Made by a program: the position numbers and the translations under genes
Assembly: GCA_002348465.1 (NCBI GenBank)
Contig: DEBI01000005.1
Span: 6,126 to 12,469, forward strand
Source: Gemmatimonadales bacterium UBA2960
GTDB lineage: Bacteria > Gemmatimonadota > Gemmatimonadetes > Longimicrobiales > Gaopeijiaceae
Direction of reading: 5' to 3'
Length of the DNA: 6,344 nucleotides
Notes under the pieces: model-generated
Told to the model about the DNA's origin: nothing
Database searches by the model: none
What the model saw: the letters and a program-made list of their open reading frames with translations, nothing else
Shown: one piece after another, positions 4,880 to 6,344 of the stretch
Layout: every line of letters begins with the position of its first letter
Position numbering within the stretch: position 1 is the stretch's first letter

Positions 4880-6196
4880 ATGGCGAACAATCCCATTGCG
4901 AATCTCCTTAGAGCTCCAGAACTCAAGGAGAAGGTTCTTTTCACGCTCTTTATCCTGCTGATCTACCGGGCAGGTGCGCACATCACGGTACCATCGCTGG
5001 ATGTGAACGCGTTGAGGGCGGCATTTGGAAGCCTCCAGAACACGTTCTTTGGCATCTACGATATGTTCGTCGGTGGAGGGTTGTCTCGAGCGACAATCCT
5101 CGCTCTCGGCATAATGCCTTATATCTCAGCGAGTATCATGTTCCAGCTCCTCGCTGCGGTCTTCCCGACCATCGAGAAACTTCAGAAAGAAGGTGAGGAT
5201 GGTCGTAAGAAGCTCACGCAGTGGACCCGCTATACGACCGTAGGGCTCTCTGCCGCGCAAGCCTACGGATACTCGGTTTTCTTGCAGTCAATCCCAGGTG
5301 CTGTCTCCAATCCAGGATTCAGCTTCATGTTTACCACGGTGGTCGTACTGACTGTCGGTGCCATCTTCGTGATGTGGCTTGGTGAGCAGATTACGGATCG
5401 TGGGATCGGCAACGGGATGTCGCTCCTGATTTTCTTTTCCATCATCGAGACTTTCCCATCGGCGCTAGGCAGGACCTATGAGTCATTTGCGCTGGGGGAA
5501 ATTGGGGTACTGGCTCTAGTGGGTCTGCTGGGCGTCGTAGTCTTCATAACGGCGGCTGTGGTGGCGATGACGATGGCTGCGCGCAAAATCCCCGTGCAGA
5601 TTCCACGAAAGGTTGTTGGTCGAGGTCGGATTAGAGAAGGTCAGAAGAGCTTCGTCCCTCTGCGAGTCAATTCGGCTGGAGTAATGCCGATCATCTTTGC
5701 GCAGTCATTCATTGTGATTCCGGGCACAATGGCTGCGTTTATTGACTGGGGGTCTGTGTCCATGATGGCTGAACTCTTTCAGCCCATGACGAGAACGTAC
5801 GATATCACATACGGCTTGCTCATTGTGTTCTTCACGTACTTTTACACAGCAATCATCTTCAATCCTGTCGACCTAGCGGAAAATTTGAAGAAGCAGGGTG
5901 CGTTTATACCTGGTGTTAAGCCGGGTGCGCGGACTGCTGAGTACATCGATCGAGTGCTCACTCGAGTGACCCTTCCGGGCTCGTTCTATCTCGCCATTGT
6001 CGCGTTGGTACCGTTTTGGATTATGCAGGGGTTTGGCATTCAAACGTTCTTTTTCGGAGGTACCAGCCTCCTGATCGTTGTCGGCGTCGGACTGGATACT
6101 GTTCAGCAGGCCCAGCAGCTCCTACTTCTGAGGCACTATGATGGCTTCATGAAGAAGGGTCGCGTGAAGATGCGCGGTCGCCAGGGCTACATGTAG
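4880..6196 (+). CDS. secY: Preprotein translocase subunit SecY
   Basis: SecY is the inner-membrane channel of the general secretion pathway, working with SecE, SecG, SecA and the ribosome. It has 438 residues, typical length, with ten predicted hydrophobic segments at about 18-37, 70-93, 118-138, 151-168, 178-198, 206-232, 263-287, 307-328, 367-388 and 391-412. Motifs include MFVGGGLSRATILALGIMPY (62-81; plug region and TM2), RGIGNGMSLLIF (174-185), FVPLRVNSAGVMPIIFAQS (258-276; TM7) and NPVDLAENLKKQGAFIPGVK (328-347). The C5 loop continues with TAEYIDRVLTRVTL (352-365), whose Arg362 appears to correspond to the essential C5 arginine of E. coli. It ends with FGGTSLLIVVGVGLDTVQQ (392-410) and a basic tail. 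The Shine-Dalgarno is weak: AGGA at 4864-4867 is 12 nt from the ATG, so translation may depend on coupling with rplO, 14 nt upstream. Confidence 0.97.
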   Translation: MANNPIANLLRAPELKEKVLFTLFILLIYRAGAHITVPSLDVNALRAAFGSLQNTFFGIYDMFVGGGLSRATILALGIMPYISASIMFQLLAAVFPTIEKLQKEGEDGRKKLTQWTRYTTVGLSAAQAYGYSVFLQSIPGAVSNPGFSFMFTTVVVLTVGAIFVMWLGEQITDRGIGNGMSLLIFFSIIETFPSALGRTYESFALGEIGVLALVGLLGVVVFITAAVVAMTMAARKIPVQIPRKVVGRGRIREGQKSFVPLRVNSAGVMPIIFAQSFIVIPGTMAAFIDWGSVSMMAELFQPMTRTYDITYGLLIVFFTYFYTAIIFNPVDLAENLKKQGAFIPGVKPGARTAEYIDRVLTRVTLPGSFYLAIVALVPFWIMQGFGIQTFFFGGTSLLIVVGVGLDTVQQAQQLLLLRHYDGFMKKGRVKMRGRQGYM

Positions 6197-6224
6197 TCTG
6201 ACAGGATCAGGTGAGGTAATCCAC

Positions 6225-6344
6225 ATGACCGCTGAAGAATTCCCGAGGACGGGGATGGTTGTCGTGCTTCTTGGACCTCCGGGCGCAGGGAAGGGCACAC
6301 AGGCGCTCAGGATGATCGATGAACGCTCTGCCGTGCACGTTTCG
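6225..6344 (+). CDS. adk: Adenylate kinase, N-terminal fragment (3' end outside window)
   Basis: These are the first 40 codons of adenylate kinase, the cytosolic enzyme that interconverts ATP + AMP and 2 ADP. The P-loop LLGPPGAGKGTQA (15-27) is the adenylate kinase form of Walker A (GPPGxGKGTQ), with Lys23 the phosphate-binding lysine. The visible end HVS is where the family reads HxSTGD. From ATG 6225 the protein has about ten residues (MTAEEFPRTG) ahead of the usual start; ATG 6255 would give the common MVVVLLGPPGAGKGTQA. Both have a Shine-Dalgarno: GAGGT at 6213-6217 (7 nt spacer) and GAGGA at 6245-6249 (5 nt spacer). I favour the first because of its position after secY, but the start is open. 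adk after secY is a common order. Confidence 0.93.
   Translation, partial: MTAEEFPRTGMVVVLLGPPGAGKGTQALRMIDERSAVHVS

Noticed and set aside
6197..6224. Possible terminator or promoter between secY and adk
   Set aside because: The gap is 28 nt with no stem plus T-run and no -35/-10 pair; it contains only the adk Shine-Dalgarno.
1..6344. Novel accessory system, mobile element or CRISPR array
   Set aside because: Every stretch is accounted for by conserved S10-spc operon genes in standard order, with no inserted genes, direct-repeat arrays, integrase or transposase, and no unexplained gap above 60 nt.

Overview
This window is an internal slice of a bacterial chromosomal S10-spc ribosomal-protein supercluster, all on the + strand. 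It runs from the last 46 codons of rplP to the first 40 codons of adk. In order it holds rplP (3' end), rpmC, rpsQ, rplN, rplX, rplE, rpsN, rpsH, rplF, rplR, rpsE, rpmD, rplO, secY and adk (5' end). Every gene was identified from conserved family motifs in its translation. No gene of the classical spc order between rplN and secY is missing or interrupted.

The genes are packed very tightly. Some overlap by 1 to 8 nt (rplN/rplX, rplR/rpsE, rpsE/rpmD), rpmD and rplO abut, and most gaps are under 30 nt. No terminator-like hairpin with a T-run and no convincing internal promoter was seen, so the run reads as one co-transcribed, translationally coupled operon. The only gap that stands out is the 60 nt between rplX and rplE. 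It contains overlapping inverted repeats and sits where E. coli carries the S8 translational operator. The products cover the 5S rRNA-binding pair L5 and L18, several early 16S and 23S binders, the SecY channel that docks at the ribosomal exit tunnel, and adenylate kinase, a frequent neighbour of secY.

The organism is a bacterium with moderately G+C-rich DNA. It uses ATG and some GTG starts, with purine-rich Shine-Dalgarno sequences. S14 is the short zinc-binding (C+) form with two CxxC pairs. S5 has an unusual N-terminal extension that is acidic, then rich in Gly, Arg and Lys. The combination of features loosely recalls Gemmatimonadota or related environmental lineages, but this is an impression; the phylum cannot be fixed from the window alone.

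I found no mobile element, CRISPR array, tRNA or rRNA gene, toxin or defence gene, or pseudogene. This is core housekeeping DNA, and I do not see an undescribed biological system in it. The points worth a second look are the rplX-rplE spacer, the S5 extension, the altered KOW motif of L24, and a few start-site and leader details.
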